Positions 8,241-15,852 of a stretch of DNA of 64,000 bases are shown here, one piece after another. The stretch is from positions 1,798,001 to 1,862,000 of the forward strand of contig NZ_CP068393.1 in NCBI RefSeq assembly GCF_018128945.1, in the 5' to 3' direction. The position numbers and the translations under genes are program-made. The stretch comes from Aristaeella hokkaidonensis (GTDB lineage: Bacteria > Bacillota > Clostridia > Christensenellales > Aristaeellaceae). Position 1 is the stretch's first letter. Each line of letters opens with the position of its first letter. Under the pieces are notes generated by a model. The model was not told the origin of the DNA and did not search any database. It was given only the letters and a program-made list of their open reading frames with translations.

Positions 8241-9047
8241 TCAGGATTTGACGTGCACGTCCATCTGAGGGAACGGAATGGAGATACCGGCGGCGTCCAG
8301 CGCCCGCTTTCCTTTATCCAGCAGCCGGAAGTTCACCGGCCAGTAATCAGCGGTTTTGACCCAGACCCGGACTGCAAAATCCAGGCTGCTGTCCGCGCAC
8401 TTGGAAAGGACAATCTGCGGAGCCGGATCCTTCAGAACGGCTGTCTCCTGGCCCACCAGGTCGTTCAGCACCCGGTACACCTGATCCATATCGCTGCCAT
8501 AGTCAACAGAGAAAGTCAGATCCAGCCGTCTCGTTCCCTCCCGGGAGAAATTGACAATGGTCGTATTGGTCAGGGCACCGTTGGGCAGGCAGAGCTGTTT
8601 GTTGTCCACGGTAATCAGCTCCGTATAGTAAGCGCCCACGGTTTTGACGGTGCCTTCGCTGTCGCCGATCTTTACGTATTCCCCCGCCCGGATCGGCCGC
8701 AGAATCAGGAGAATCAGTCCGCCGAGCAGGTTTCCTACTGCGCCCTGCAGCGCAAGGCCGATGGCCACGCCTCCGGAAGCCAGCAGCGTCAGAACGGAGG
8801 TCATGGGAATACCTATAATATTCACGGCGGTCAGGACCACAATCGCGGAAAGGGTGATCTTGACCAGGTTCTGCAGGAAACCCCGCAGCGTCGGTTCAAT
8901 CGCGTGGAATTTCTTGTTGTGCTTGAGAATATTGCCGATCCAATGAACCAGCAGGAATCCTATCACAAGCACCGCGATACCGCCGAGAAGCTTCAGTCCA
9001 GCATCCTTGAGCCAATTCATGATACTGTTGCTGCTTTCCGTAACCAT
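8241..9047 (-). CDS. Small-conductance mechanosensitive channel, MscS family
   Basis: A membrane channel that opens under membrane tension and releases solutes during hypo-osmotic shock; homoheptameric in the family. The 268-residue protein has the minimal MscS layout: three N-terminal membrane helices (about 18-36, 60-82, 88-115), the pore-lining helix with VAIGLALQGAVGNLLGG, then the beta domain (IRAGEYVKIGDSEGTV, LCLPNGALTNTTIVNFSR) and the C-terminal alpha-beta vestibule. The length is close to E. coli MscS (286). It is monocistronic with a good promoter upstream and a terminator downstream. Confidence 0.95.
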   Translation of the reverse strand: MVTESSNSIMNWLKDAGLKLLGGIAVLVIGFLLVHWIGNILKHNKKFHAIEPTLRGFLQNLVKITLSAIVVLTAVNIIGIPMTSVLTLLASGGVAIGLALQGAVGNLLGGLILLILRPIRAGEYVKIGDSEGTVKTVGAYYTELITVDNKQLCLPNGALTNTTIVNFSREGTRRLDLTFSVDYGSDMDQVYRVLNDLVGQETAVLKDPAPQIVLSKCADSSLDFAVRVWVKTADYWPVNFRLLDKGKRALDAAGISIPFPQMDVHVKS

Positions 9048-9101
9048 GCTCCTGTTCCTTTCTGCTCTTATGTACTTTTATTCCTGTCCTGAGACGGGTT
9101 C

Positions 9102-9131
9102 ATTATATCATCGGCCCGTTCAGCTCTGCAA
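9102..9131 (-). promoter_or_regulatory. Predicted sigma-A promoter of the mscS-like gene
   Basis: On the minus strand TTGCAG, an 18-base spacer and a perfect TATAAT lie about 55 bases before the start codon. Confidence 0.65.
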
Positions 9132-9135
9132 TTAT

Positions 9136-9702
9136 TCATCCCCGGTTTTTCTTCAGATCCTCATATGCTTCCGAAATCCATCGGTGCGGCATGAGCAGCA
9201 GTTTGTTTTCGAACTGATAACGGATATAAAAGAAGCAGGCCTCTTCCAGGGATTCCTCGGCCATTTTCTTCAGCTCCTCATAATAAGGCGGAACCCCTTC
9301 CTGATCCCAGGAGATCTTGTCCGCGATAAAGACAAGCTGGTCATACGGACCGGCGTTTTGCTTCAGGGTCGTGTGGCATTCAACCGCACTCAGGATATCC
9401 TCATCCCGGATGCCGAACTGTTCCTCCGCAATGATCCTGGATATCCGCTGGTGCAGGAGAAAATGATATTTCTCCTCTGCCGGATCAATCGGCATGCCGC
9501 GTTCCACAGCCGTCTCATACATTTCCAGCGGCGACATCACCGCACTGATGTCATGCAGCAGCGCCGCCGTCCTGGCTTTCTGTATATCCAGCTTATGGAT
9601 CCCCGCCAGCCATGCCGCCGTCTCCGCCACTTCTTCCACATGCTTCAGCGTTTTGACCTTGTTTCGGGTCAAATAGGTGTCTCTGATCAGTTCTTCATTC
9701 AT
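9136..9702 (-). CDS. HD-domain phosphohydrolase, YqeK-like
   Basis: A 188-residue HD-domain protein. The metal-binding set is visible: H20 in LKHVEEV, HD in ALLHDISAV (about residue 49), H in LLHQRI and D in FIADKISWDQEG. The order and the final ADKIS...G block resemble YqeK, which hydrolyses symmetrical diadenosine tetraphosphate to ADP. The usual Lys after HD (HDxxK) is replaced by HDISAV, so the same activity is probable but not certain. It is the last gene of an operon with a Nudix NADH pyrophosphatase and a GNAT acetyltransferase, so two of the three genes would act on nucleotides with pyrophosphate or polyphosphate bridges. Confidence 0.82.
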   Translation of the reverse strand: MNEELIRDTYLTRNKVKTLKHVEEVAETAAWLAGIHKLDIQKARTAALLHDISAVMSPLEMYETAVERGMPIDPAEEKYHFLLHQRISRIIAEEQFGIRDEDILSAVECHTTLKQNAGPYDQLVFIADKISWDQEGVPPYYEELKKMAEESLEEACFFYIRYQFENKLLLMPHRWISEAYEDLKKNRG

Positions 9703-9719
9703 GCTGTCAGGCTTTCCCC

Positions 9720-10202
9720 TTACAGAACGATTTCGTAGTATAGATAATCCCCGGTATATGCGCTTTTCGTCTCATTGGGCTTCCTGTCATATAGAACGAA
9801 GCCAACTGACTCATAATTCCTCGGAGCGATCAGGTTACTGTTGGTACACACAATGATCCGCTTCAGTCCCTCATACGCCCGGATCCTGCGCAAGGCCTCT
9901 TCCAGCTGCAGATGTCCGTATCCCCTGCGCTTGTATTGTTCCCGGATACCGTTATGGCCGATCTCGACGTAATCCGGTCTGTGCCGCGGATCCCACGTCA
10001 CAAACCCGATCGGTTCTCCGTCCAGGCAGGTGACCAGGCTGTATTTGTCGGCAATCTCCGGATTATCATAGAAGAAGTCATCCGTCTCCTTCCAGTTCTC
10101 CTCCCAGATCTGCCGGTTTCTTTTATCGTAGGAATAGGCGTCCGCAAGGATATCATAGAGCGTGCCCCGCGGGAAATCGGTAAATTTCTTAAACTCAATC
10201 AT
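9720..10202 (-). CDS. GNAT-family N-acetyltransferase
   Basis: A 160-residue single-domain acetyltransferase. Motif A of the GNAT fold is seen as GHNGIREQYKRRGYGHLQLEEALRRI near residues 83-108, where the Q/R-x-x-G-x-G/A loop (YKRRGYG) binds the acetyl-CoA pyrophosphate. Motif B follows with RIIVCTNSNLIAPRNYESVGF, the usual substrate-side helix. The acceptor substrate cannot be read from the sequence. Starts five bases after nudC and ends 17 bases before the HD gene, so it is the middle gene of that operon. Confidence 0.85.
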   Translation of the reverse strand: MIEFKKFTDFPRGTLYDILADAYSYDKRNRQIWEENWKETDDFFYDNPEIADKYSLVTCLDGEPIGFVTWDPRHRPDYVEIGHNGIREQYKRRGYGHLQLEEALRRIRAYEGLKRIIVCTNSNLIAPRNYESVGFVLYDRKPNETKSAYTGDYLYYEIVL

Positions 10203-10207
10203 TTGCC

Positions 10208-11029
10208 TTATACCTTTTTCCCTTCTTTAAACATCCTCATCATCTCATTGGTGAGGCTCAGGTTGTTCGGCTGCAGGACGATGTCTTCCCGCCGTACCCA
10301 TTCAGCATATTTCAGTTCATTCGGATCCATCCGGATCACGGACTCCTCGTCCGCGCCACAGTAAAAGCCCACCAGCAGGTCCTGCGCCATTCCCCAGGGC
10401 TGGGACTTGTAATACCGGATGTTATGCACCCTGACGCCGGTTTCTTCCATAACCTCCCGATGCACGGTCTGCTCCAGCGTCTCGCCGATTTCCGTAAAAC
10501 CGGCAACCAGCGCGTTGTGCGCATAGCCTTTCCGGTACCGGGTGATCAGCAGGCTGTCACCTTTGATGACGCCGACAATGACAGCCGGATTGATCCTCGG
10601 ATAAACCACATGCCCGCAAATGCTGCATTGCAGGGCCCGTTCCGCGGAATGGCATCTGTTTTCCCCGCCGCACCGTCCGCACCGGCGGTTCTCGGCATAC
10701 CACCGCCACAGGTGATATGCGGTAAATGCGGCAAAAAGCTCTTTGCCGCTGCCGGCGTCCCGCAGCTCCCGCACTGTCCTGAATTCAAACCCCGGAAGCG
10801 CTGTCCCGGCGGGTGTCAGCGCGCAGAAATACCTGTCCCCATCCACCGAAAACAGATAAACTGTACCGTCTGCCGGAACCTCTTTCCCAGTGGTAAAACG
10901 AATCTTTCCGTCTCCTGTTCTGACAAGTATTCTTCCGTCCACGTCAAAAAGCAGGACGAAATCTTTTTCCTCAGGGATTCCCGGCCTGAATGCGTTGTCC
11001 AGCCTGGATGGTTCAATATCCTGGATCAT
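10208..11029 (-). CDS. nudC: NAD(H)/deNADing Nudix pyrophosphatase NudC
   Basis: Cleaves NADH to NMNH and AMP and, in characterised relatives, removes NAD caps from RNA. The 273-residue protein has the three-part NudC layout: an N-terminal domain (about 1-105), a four-Cys zinc ribbon (CGRCGGE...CSICGHVVYPR, about 110-140), and a Nudix domain. The Nudix box reads GFTEIGETLEQTVHREVMEE followed by TGV, matching Gx5Ex7REUxEExGU. The family motif SQPWPFP appears as SQPWGMAQ, a partial match in the part that separates NADH pyrophosphatases from other Nudix enzymes. First gene of an operon with the GNAT and HD genes, behind a strong predicted promoter. Confidence 0.92.
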   Translation of the reverse strand: MIQDIEPSRLDNAFRPGIPEEKDFVLLFDVDGRILVRTGDGKIRFTTGKEVPADGTVYLFSVDGDRYFCALTPAGTALPGFEFRTVRELRDAGSGKELFAAFTAYHLWRWYAENRRCGRCGGENRCHSAERALQCSICGHVVYPRINPAVIVGVIKGDSLLITRYRKGYAHNALVAGFTEIGETLEQTVHREVMEETGVRVHNIRYYKSQPWGMAQDLLVGFYCGADEESVIRMDPNELKYAEWVRREDIVLQPNNLSLTNEMMRMFKEGKKV

Positions 11030-11067
11030 ATTTCTGATTCTCCATACACAGTCTTATTTTCCAGGTT

Positions 11068-11096
11068 ATCATAGCTGAAAACTGCTTTACGATCAA
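11068..11096 (-). promoter_or_regulatory. Predicted sigma-A promoter of nudC-GNAT-HD operon
   Basis: Minus-strand TTGATC, 17-base spacer, TATGAT, about 40 bases before the nudC ATG. Confidence 0.65.
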
Positions 11097-11157
11097 TAAC
11101 GTGATAACGGAACAGCAGACGACTTTCCGGTTCTTTTTTCGCGTTGAACGGCTGAAA

Positions 11158-11192
11158 TCAAAAAGACTCCTGTTTTCCAGGAGTCCGTTTTA
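11158..11192 (-). terminator. Intrinsic terminator after the flavodoxin-like reductase gene
   Basis: GGACTCCTGGAAAACAGGAGTC followed by TTTTT on the minus strand. Confidence 0.88.
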
Positions 11193-11206
11193 TGAAATGC
11201 AATGCC

Positions 11207-11890
11207 TTATGCGTTTCCGTTCACAATATTGATATACATCTCCTTCGGGATCATCGGGGTTTCCAGCCTGGCGATTGTCTCCGCTGAAAGCTTCAGGCTG
11301 GCGGCATATTCCTCCCCTGCCTTTTCAAAGCTGGCCAGCAGCGGATCCGCCAGCGGTGCGGCTTCCGGGACGTTCAGCATGGGAGTTTCCGGAACACAAA
11401 CCATTTCCAGGTTGCCGAAGCACTGCCTGCACTGCATCTTCAGTCCGTCAAAATTTCCTTCCCAGTCCGGGAATCCGCATCCGCAGAGAACCACCGTATG
11501 TATCCTGGAAAAATCGACCAGGGCTTCATGCCGTACCCTTCCGTTCTCCTCCTGGCGCATATCCATTTTGACCAGCGGGATTGTCCGGTCCAGGAACGCC
11601 TTCAGGTGGGACGGCATGCCGTAGCAATACAGCGGAAAGTTCCAGATGATGATGTCGGCACTCCGGTATTCGTCCAGGAGGGCATTCTGGTCATCCTCAA
11701 TCACGCAGTGACCGTCCAGCTTCTGCCAGCAGCCGAAGCATCCCCTGCAGGGGGCGATCTTTTTGTCAATCACGTTGACGATCTGAACCTCGTGTTCCTG
11801 GTTTTTATTCAGTCCCCGCAGGAAGGCTTCCGCCATCCGGAAGGTATCGCTTTTCTTCTTGGGGCTCCCGTTCAGTACAAGTACTTTCAT
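11207..11890 (-). CDS. NADPH-dependent FMN reductase / flavodoxin-like oxidoreductase
   Basis: A 227-residue flavodoxin-fold protein. The N-terminus MKVLVLNGSPKKKSDTFRMA is the FMN phosphate loop of the family, and PLYCYGMPSHLKAFLDR near residue 95 is the second FMN contact. CRGCFGCWQ near residue 50 adds a CxxCxxC cluster as found in iron-sulfur flavoproteins, so an electron-transfer role with a bound cluster is possible. The electron donor and acceptor are unknown. It lies 53 bases after the SGNH hydrolase gene with no terminator between them, so the two may share a transcript. Start supported by GAGGAG ten bases upstream. Confidence 0.85.
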   Translation of the reverse strand: MKVLVLNGSPKKKSDTFRMAEAFLRGLNKNQEHEVQIVNVIDKKIAPCRGCFGCWQKLDGHCVIEDDQNALLDEYRSADIIIWNFPLYCYGMPSHLKAFLDRTIPLVKMDMRQEENGRVRHEALVDFSRIHTVVLCGCGFPDWEGNFDGLKMQCRQCFGNLEMVCVPETPMLNVPEAAPLADPLLASFEKAGEEYAASLKLSAETIARLETPMIPKEMYINIVNGNA

Positions 11891-11943
11891 AACATACGCT
11901 CCTCTTCTCAGTGTAATGGATCTGTTTAGCTCCCGGATCCAGG

Positions 11944-12900
11944 TCAGAACTTCAGGTTCCTGATCGCTTCCACCAGGTTCCTGCCGTAGACTTCCGCTCC
12001 CAGCGCATTGGGATGGAGATTGTCCAGGAAGTACTCCGGAAGGTGCGGAACCAGTCTGAACCCGTCAACCACTTTCACATTGGAATAACGGCCGGCGATC
12101 GCTTTCACGTTTTCGCAGAAGCGGATCAGCACGGGAATCTGTTCCGGCAAATCCCCGCGCCATAGGGGTGAAATGCAAAGAACCGGGATCCGTTCTCCGT
12201 AAATTCCGATCAGCGTTTCATAGTATTCTTCCACGTCTTTCATGGTTTCACAGCCGAACTGGTTTGTTCCCAGGGCCACAATAATCTTGTCCGGTGTATA
12301 GCCTTCCATCTTCATCAGGGACTTTTTGTCATAGACGTATCCGCCGATTCCCTGGTTGATGATATCGTAGTTCAGGATCCTGTTGGCCACGCTGACGTAC
12401 GTCATCGCGGAGCGAAGCGGTCCGTAGCCCTGGGTAATCGAATCCCCGAGCCACAGCACCTTTTCATTCTTGCGCGCCGGAGTAAAGGATCCGTCAATCT
12501 CGCAGTTGCGGATCAGCACGGTCGCGTCCGCAGGAAGATAAATCACAATATCCTTTTTCCCTTCCGGAAGCTTCCATTCCAGCTTTCCTTCCTTCGGCAG
12601 GTCCTTCACGTAACGGATTTCGGTAATCAGTCTGTCAACCATCAGTTCAAAGGAGTCCGGGGATCCCTCCCAGATAAATTTGTATTCAAAGGAAATCGTC
12701 CGGGCGTCCGTGGTCATCTCCAGCGTCTTGGCGGTAGTGGCCAGGCACCGGTCATACCAGAAATCCAGTCCGATCTTGATGCAGGATTCAAAATATGCCA
12801 CCTGCTCCTTCGAATACTGGAACGCCTGCAGCCAGCCGTCTTCTGTCTCATCAAAAGTATAGGCGCCGAAATAAATGCTTTGCAATTCCTTGTTTGTCAT
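11944..12900 (-). CDS. SGNH/GDSL-family hydrolase with N-terminal beta-sandwich domain
   Basis: Probably a carbohydrate or acyl esterase. Residues about 1-145 form a beta-rich accessory domain without a signal peptide. The SGNH domain follows: block I LWLGDSITQGYG (catalytic Ser), block II GIGG, block III VALGTNQFG, and block V DNLHPNALGAEVYG (catalytic Asp and His). The two-domain layout resembles acetyl xylan esterases and other SGNH carbohydrate esterases, but the substrate cannot be fixed. Lack of a signal sequence suggests it deacylates imported oligosaccharides. It is divergent from a GH3 beta-glucosidase across about 200 bases, and both would act on plant glycans inside the cell. Confidence 0.85.
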   Translation of the reverse strand: MTNKELQSIYFGAYTFDETEDGWLQAFQYSKEQVAYFESCIKIGLDFWYDRCLATTAKTLEMTTDARTISFEYKFIWEGSPDSFELMVDRLITEIRYVKDLPKEGKLEWKLPEGKKDIVIYLPADATVLIRNCEIDGSFTPARKNEKVLWLGDSITQGYGPLRSAMTYVSVANRILNYDIINQGIGGYVYDKKSLMKMEGYTPDKIIVALGTNQFGCETMKDVEEYYETLIGIYGERIPVLCISPLWRGDLPEQIPVLIRFCENVKAIAGRYSNVKVVDGFRLVPHLPEYFLDNLHPNALGAEVYGRNLVEAIRNLKF

Positions 12901-12930
12901 GATCGTTTTCCTCCAGTGTCATTAACTGCG

Positions 12931-12959
12931 AATATACCATGTGTATAGCCGGAAATCAA
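12931..12959 (-). promoter_or_regulatory. Predicted sigma-A promoter of the SGNH hydrolase gene
   Basis: Minus-strand TTGATT, 17-base spacer, TATATT, about 30 bases before the start codon; the ribosome binding site is GGAGG. Confidence 0.65.
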
Positions 12960-13037
12960 CAATATCACAAAAAGCGAGAAGCGACAGCAACAAATGACAG
13001 GCTGCTGGAACAGTTCATCAGAATGATCTTTTATTTA

Positions 13038-13068
13038 TTGACTTGAAGTCAACTCTATGGTTTAAGAT
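13038..13068 (+). promoter_or_regulatory. MerR-type promoter with 19-bp spacer before the GH3 gene
   Basis: TTGACT at 13038-13043 and TAAGAT at 13063-13068 are separated by 19 bases instead of 17. The spacer carries an imperfect dyad (CTTGAAGTCAACTCTATG) resembling the CTTGGAGTCAACTCCAAG operators of MerR-family activators, which twist such over-long promoters into an active form. The start codon follows at 13105. Confidence 0.65.
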
Positions 13069-13104
13069 ATTTAAAACAATTGTCGAAGGAAAAGAGGTCA
13101 GCAT

Positions 13105-15711
13105 ATGGACAGAAATACCCCTTTGTATGATACAGGCCTTTCGAACGAAGCCCGTGCGAAATGGCTCGTTTCCCAAATGTCGGTTGAGGAAAAGTTCAGC
13201 TGGTTCTCCCTGCGGGTCCGGAACGACCGTCTGGGGATCATCGCCTCCACCTGCGGCGGCGAGGGAGCCCACGGCGTTCAGGCCCGGGCCGGTCAGGGAG
13301 AGCTGTATCCGCCGACTCCGACCACTTCCTTTACCCAGCCCATCGGTATGGCCGCAACTTTTGACCGGGAGCTGATCCGCAAAGCCGGTGACGTGACCGG
13401 AAAGGAATCCCGCGCCTTCGGAAATGCTGTCGGCAAGGGCGGTCACGGCCGCCTTGCGCCCACTGTCGATCTGTGCCGTGATCCCCGCTGGGGCCGGAAC
13501 GAAGAAGGATACGGCGAAGACCCGTACCTGACCGGTAAGATGGCCTCCGCATACATCACCGGCATGCAGGACGAGCATAACTATGACGGCACGCCCCTTG
13601 CCCCCGGTGCCCGGGGAGACCGTATCCGGACCGCCGCGGTACTGAAGCACTTTTATGCCAACAATCAGGAATACCGGCGCGCATACGACAGCTTTGACAT
13701 CAGCGACAAGGTCAAGTACGACTATGAACTGGAGCCTTTCCGCTATTGCGCTCAGGAAGGCCATGCGGAAGGCGTTATGACCTCCTATAATGAGATCAAT
13801 CATCTGCCCGCCATGCTCAACCATGAGGTTCAGGACATCCTGAAGGATCAGTGGGGCATTCAGTATGCCATGACGGACGGCGGCGATTTCCTGCAGACCG
13901 TAAACTTCCATCATTATTATGAATCCCATGCGGAAACCCTGGCTGAGGGTGTGAAAGCCGGTGTGGACGCCATGCTGGACAATCAGACCGAGGTCGTTAA
14001 AGCGGCAAAGGAAGCCTATGAGCGCGGCCTGATCAGCGAAGAAGAAATGGATAAATCTATTGTCTGCACGGTTGTAGAGCTGATCCGCCAGGGTGCCTTC
14101 GATCCGGAGGACCCCTATGCCGAACTGGATATGGCTGATGTGGGGACGGATGAGGCGAAACGGATCTCCCTGGAAATGAGCAAGGCCTCCAACGTCCTGC
14201 TGAAAAACGAGAACCATTTCCTGCCCTTCTCAAAAGAGGACGATATTGCTCTGATCGGATTTGTGGGAAACAATTGGTACATGGACTGGTACGCCGGAAA
14301 GCCGCTGTACAGGGTGACGCTGAAGGCCGGCCTGGAAAAGAAGATGCACCGGACAATTCCCTATGAAAGCGGACAAACCCTGTTCCGCTTCAGGGCCGGA
14401 GACAAGTATATCGGCGCCAGCCTTCCGGCGCGGATCCCGTGGGGAACCCCTGATCCCGGCCCGGCAGAATTAATCCTGGTGGATAAAGCGGAAGATGCCG
14501 TCGTCTTCGAACAGCTGAACTGGGGCTGCGGCAGCAATTTCCTCTACGCTCCCGAATTCAGGAAATACGCGACGGTGGGACCGGACGGAAAGATCACCCT
14601 GTCTTCCGATGAACCATTCACCTTTAAACTCATGGAAAACTTCACCATCGGCAAAGCGGACGCTGTCCGCACACCGCAGCCCCGGAATGCAAACTGCGTG
14701 GAGCTCACCGAATACTGGAATGACGAAGCTTGCGACGTGAAGCTCTACTGTTTTGGCAACCGCAACGTCTACCTGGAGGACGGAAAGCTGAAGACGGATC
14801 CTCTGGTCCGTCTCGCACCCGAAAGCAACACCAAGGAAGGCGGCAATATTCTGGAAGCCTGGGCCGGTTCCGAAAAGGAAGCGACAGCGCTCACCGTGGA
14901 GATTGTCTCCGACGGCATCCAGCGCGCAAAGGAACTGGCCAGGAAAGCAAAAAAGGTCATTGTTGCCCTGGGCTGCAACCCTGTCATGAACGCGAAGGAA
15001 GAGATCGACCGGAGCACCATTGAAATGATCCCCCTGCAGCAGAAACTGCTGGAGGCGGTATACGAGGTAAACCCGAACGTCGCGGTTGTCCTGATCACAA
15101 ACTATCCTTACGCCATCAACTGGATGCAGGAGCATGTGCCGGCCATTCTGCTGAACGCAACCGGTTCCCAGGATCTGGGCAACGGCCTGGCCGCTGCAAT
15201 CTTTGGGGAAGCGAACCCGGCCGGACGTCTCCCGATGACCTGGTATAAAAGCGATGCAGACCTGCCGCCGATGGAAGACTATGACCTGATCAATCACCCC
15301 CGTACCTACCGGTACTTTGACAAACCGGTGCTGTATCCCTTCGGCTACGGCCTGAGCTATGCCGCCTTCGGCTACAGCGGTCTGAAGGTTGAGAAACAGA
15401 ACGGCGGCCTGCGGGTCTCCGTGAATGTAACGAACACCGGCGCCGTAACCGGCGATGAGGTGGCCCAGTTGTATATCAGGCGCGTATCGCCCTCGAAAAC
15501 GGTCCACCCGCTGCGCCGGCTTATCGGCTTTGAACGGCTTCACAGCCTCGCACCCGGAGAAAGCGCGGAAGCAGTCTTCGTTGTCAATCCCTGCGACCTG
15601 GAAATCTATATGGAGGATGCCGGGAAAAAGGTTATTGAGCCCGGTCAATATCAGGTATACGCCGGCGGCTCCTGCCTGGATGAACAGGTTGCTGCGGAGA
15701 TCGAATTATAA
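13105..15711 (+). CDS. Glycoside hydrolase family 3 beta-glucosidase
   Basis: Releases terminal beta-linked glucose (or xylose) from oligosaccharides. The 868-residue protein has no signal peptide, so it is cytoplasmic. N-terminal TIM barrel (about 30-320) with GNAVGKGGHGRLAPTVDLCR, then VLKHFYANNQE, and the nucleophile Asp in AMTDGGDF near residue 257, aligned to the usual SDW. The second domain is split by an insert of roughly 180 residues (about 400-585) of beta-rich character. The C-terminal fibronectin-III-like domain (about 755-868) has NVTNTGAVTGDEVAQLY. Some bare GH3 enzymes of this layout act on glycosides. The gene is alone between a MerR-type promoter and its own terminator. Start supported by GAGG ten bases upstream. 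Confidence 0.92.
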   Translation: MDRNTPLYDTGLSNEARAKWLVSQMSVEEKFSWFSLRVRNDRLGIIASTCGGEGAHGVQARAGQGELYPPTPTTSFTQPIGMAATFDRELIRKAGDVTGKESRAFGNAVGKGGHGRLAPTVDLCRDPRWGRNEEGYGEDPYLTGKMASAYITGMQDEHNYDGTPLAPGARGDRIRTAAVLKHFYANNQEYRRAYDSFDISDKVKYDYELEPFRYCAQEGHAEGVMTSYNEINHLPAMLNHEVQDILKDQWGIQYAMTDGGDFLQTVNFHHYYESHAETLAEGVKAGVDAMLDNQTEVVKAAKEAYERGLISEEEMDKSIVCTVVELIRQGAFDPEDPYAELDMADVGTDEAKRISLEMSKASNVLLKNENHFLPFSKEDDIALIGFVGNNWYMDWYAGKPLYRVTLKAGLEKKMHRTIPYESGQTLFRFRAGDKYIGASLPARIPWGTPDPGPAELILVDKAEDAVVFEQLNWGCGSNFLYAPEFRKYATVGPDGKITLSSDEPFTFKLMENFTIGKADAVRTPQPRNANCVELTEYWNDEACDVKLYCFGNRNVYLEDGKLKTDPLVRLAPESNTKEGGNILEAWAGSEKEATALTVEIVSDGIQRAKELARKAKKVIVALGCNPVMNAKEEIDRSTIEMIPLQQKLLEAVYEVNPNVAVVLITNYPYAINWMQEHVPAILLNATGSQDLGNGLAAAIFGEANPAGRLPMTWYKSDADLPPMEDYDLINHPRTYRYFDKPVLYPFGYGLSYAAFGYSGLKVEKQNGGLRVSVNVTNTGAVTGDEVAQLYIRRVSPSKTVHPLRRLIGFERLHSLAPGESAEAVFVVNPCDLEIYMEDAGKKVIEPGQYQVYAGGSCLDEQVAAEIEL

Positions 15712-15733
15712 CGTAAGACAGACGACAGTTTAT

Positions 15734-15768
15734 GGAGGCAGGGATACATTCCCCTGTCTCCTTATTTG
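15734..15768 (+). terminator. Intrinsic terminator after the GH3 gene
   Basis: GGAGGCAGGG and CCCTGTCTCC (one G-T pair) with a short loop, followed by TTATTTGT, 22 bases after the stop codon. Confidence 0.75.
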
Positions 15769-15782
15769 TGATGCTGAAACTT

Positions 15783-15815
15783 AAGAAAAGGGCTCCTGAT
15801 CTCTCAGGAGCCCTT
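15783..15815 (-). terminator. Intrinsic terminator of the polysaccharide operon
   Basis: AAGGGCTCCTG-AGAGAT-CAGGAGCCCTT followed by TTCTT on the minus strand, after the last gene of the operon. Confidence 0.8.
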
Positions 15816-15837
15816 ACGTGCGGGAAACAGGACTTGA
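15783..15837. repeat. Left copy of direct repeat: tRNA-Leu 3' fragment plus terminator (putative att site)
   Basis: This 55-bp segment matches 29367-29420 with four substitutions and one extra base. The exact core (15815-15837, 23 bp) equals the last 19 bases of tRNA-Leu(CAG) and four bases beyond. The rest of the tRNA is absent here. The hairpin half (GGGCTCCTG...CAGGAGCCC) is a minus-strand terminator for the polysaccharide operon; the four substitutions are two compensatory base-pair changes relative to the right copy. Confidence 0.8.
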
Positions 15838-15852
15838 TAGATAACATGGGAG

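Noticed and set aside
14470-15648. A 392-codon frame on the minus strand inside the GH3 gene
   Set aside because: It mirrors the GH3 coding frame, with the same antisense composition and no ribosome binding site.
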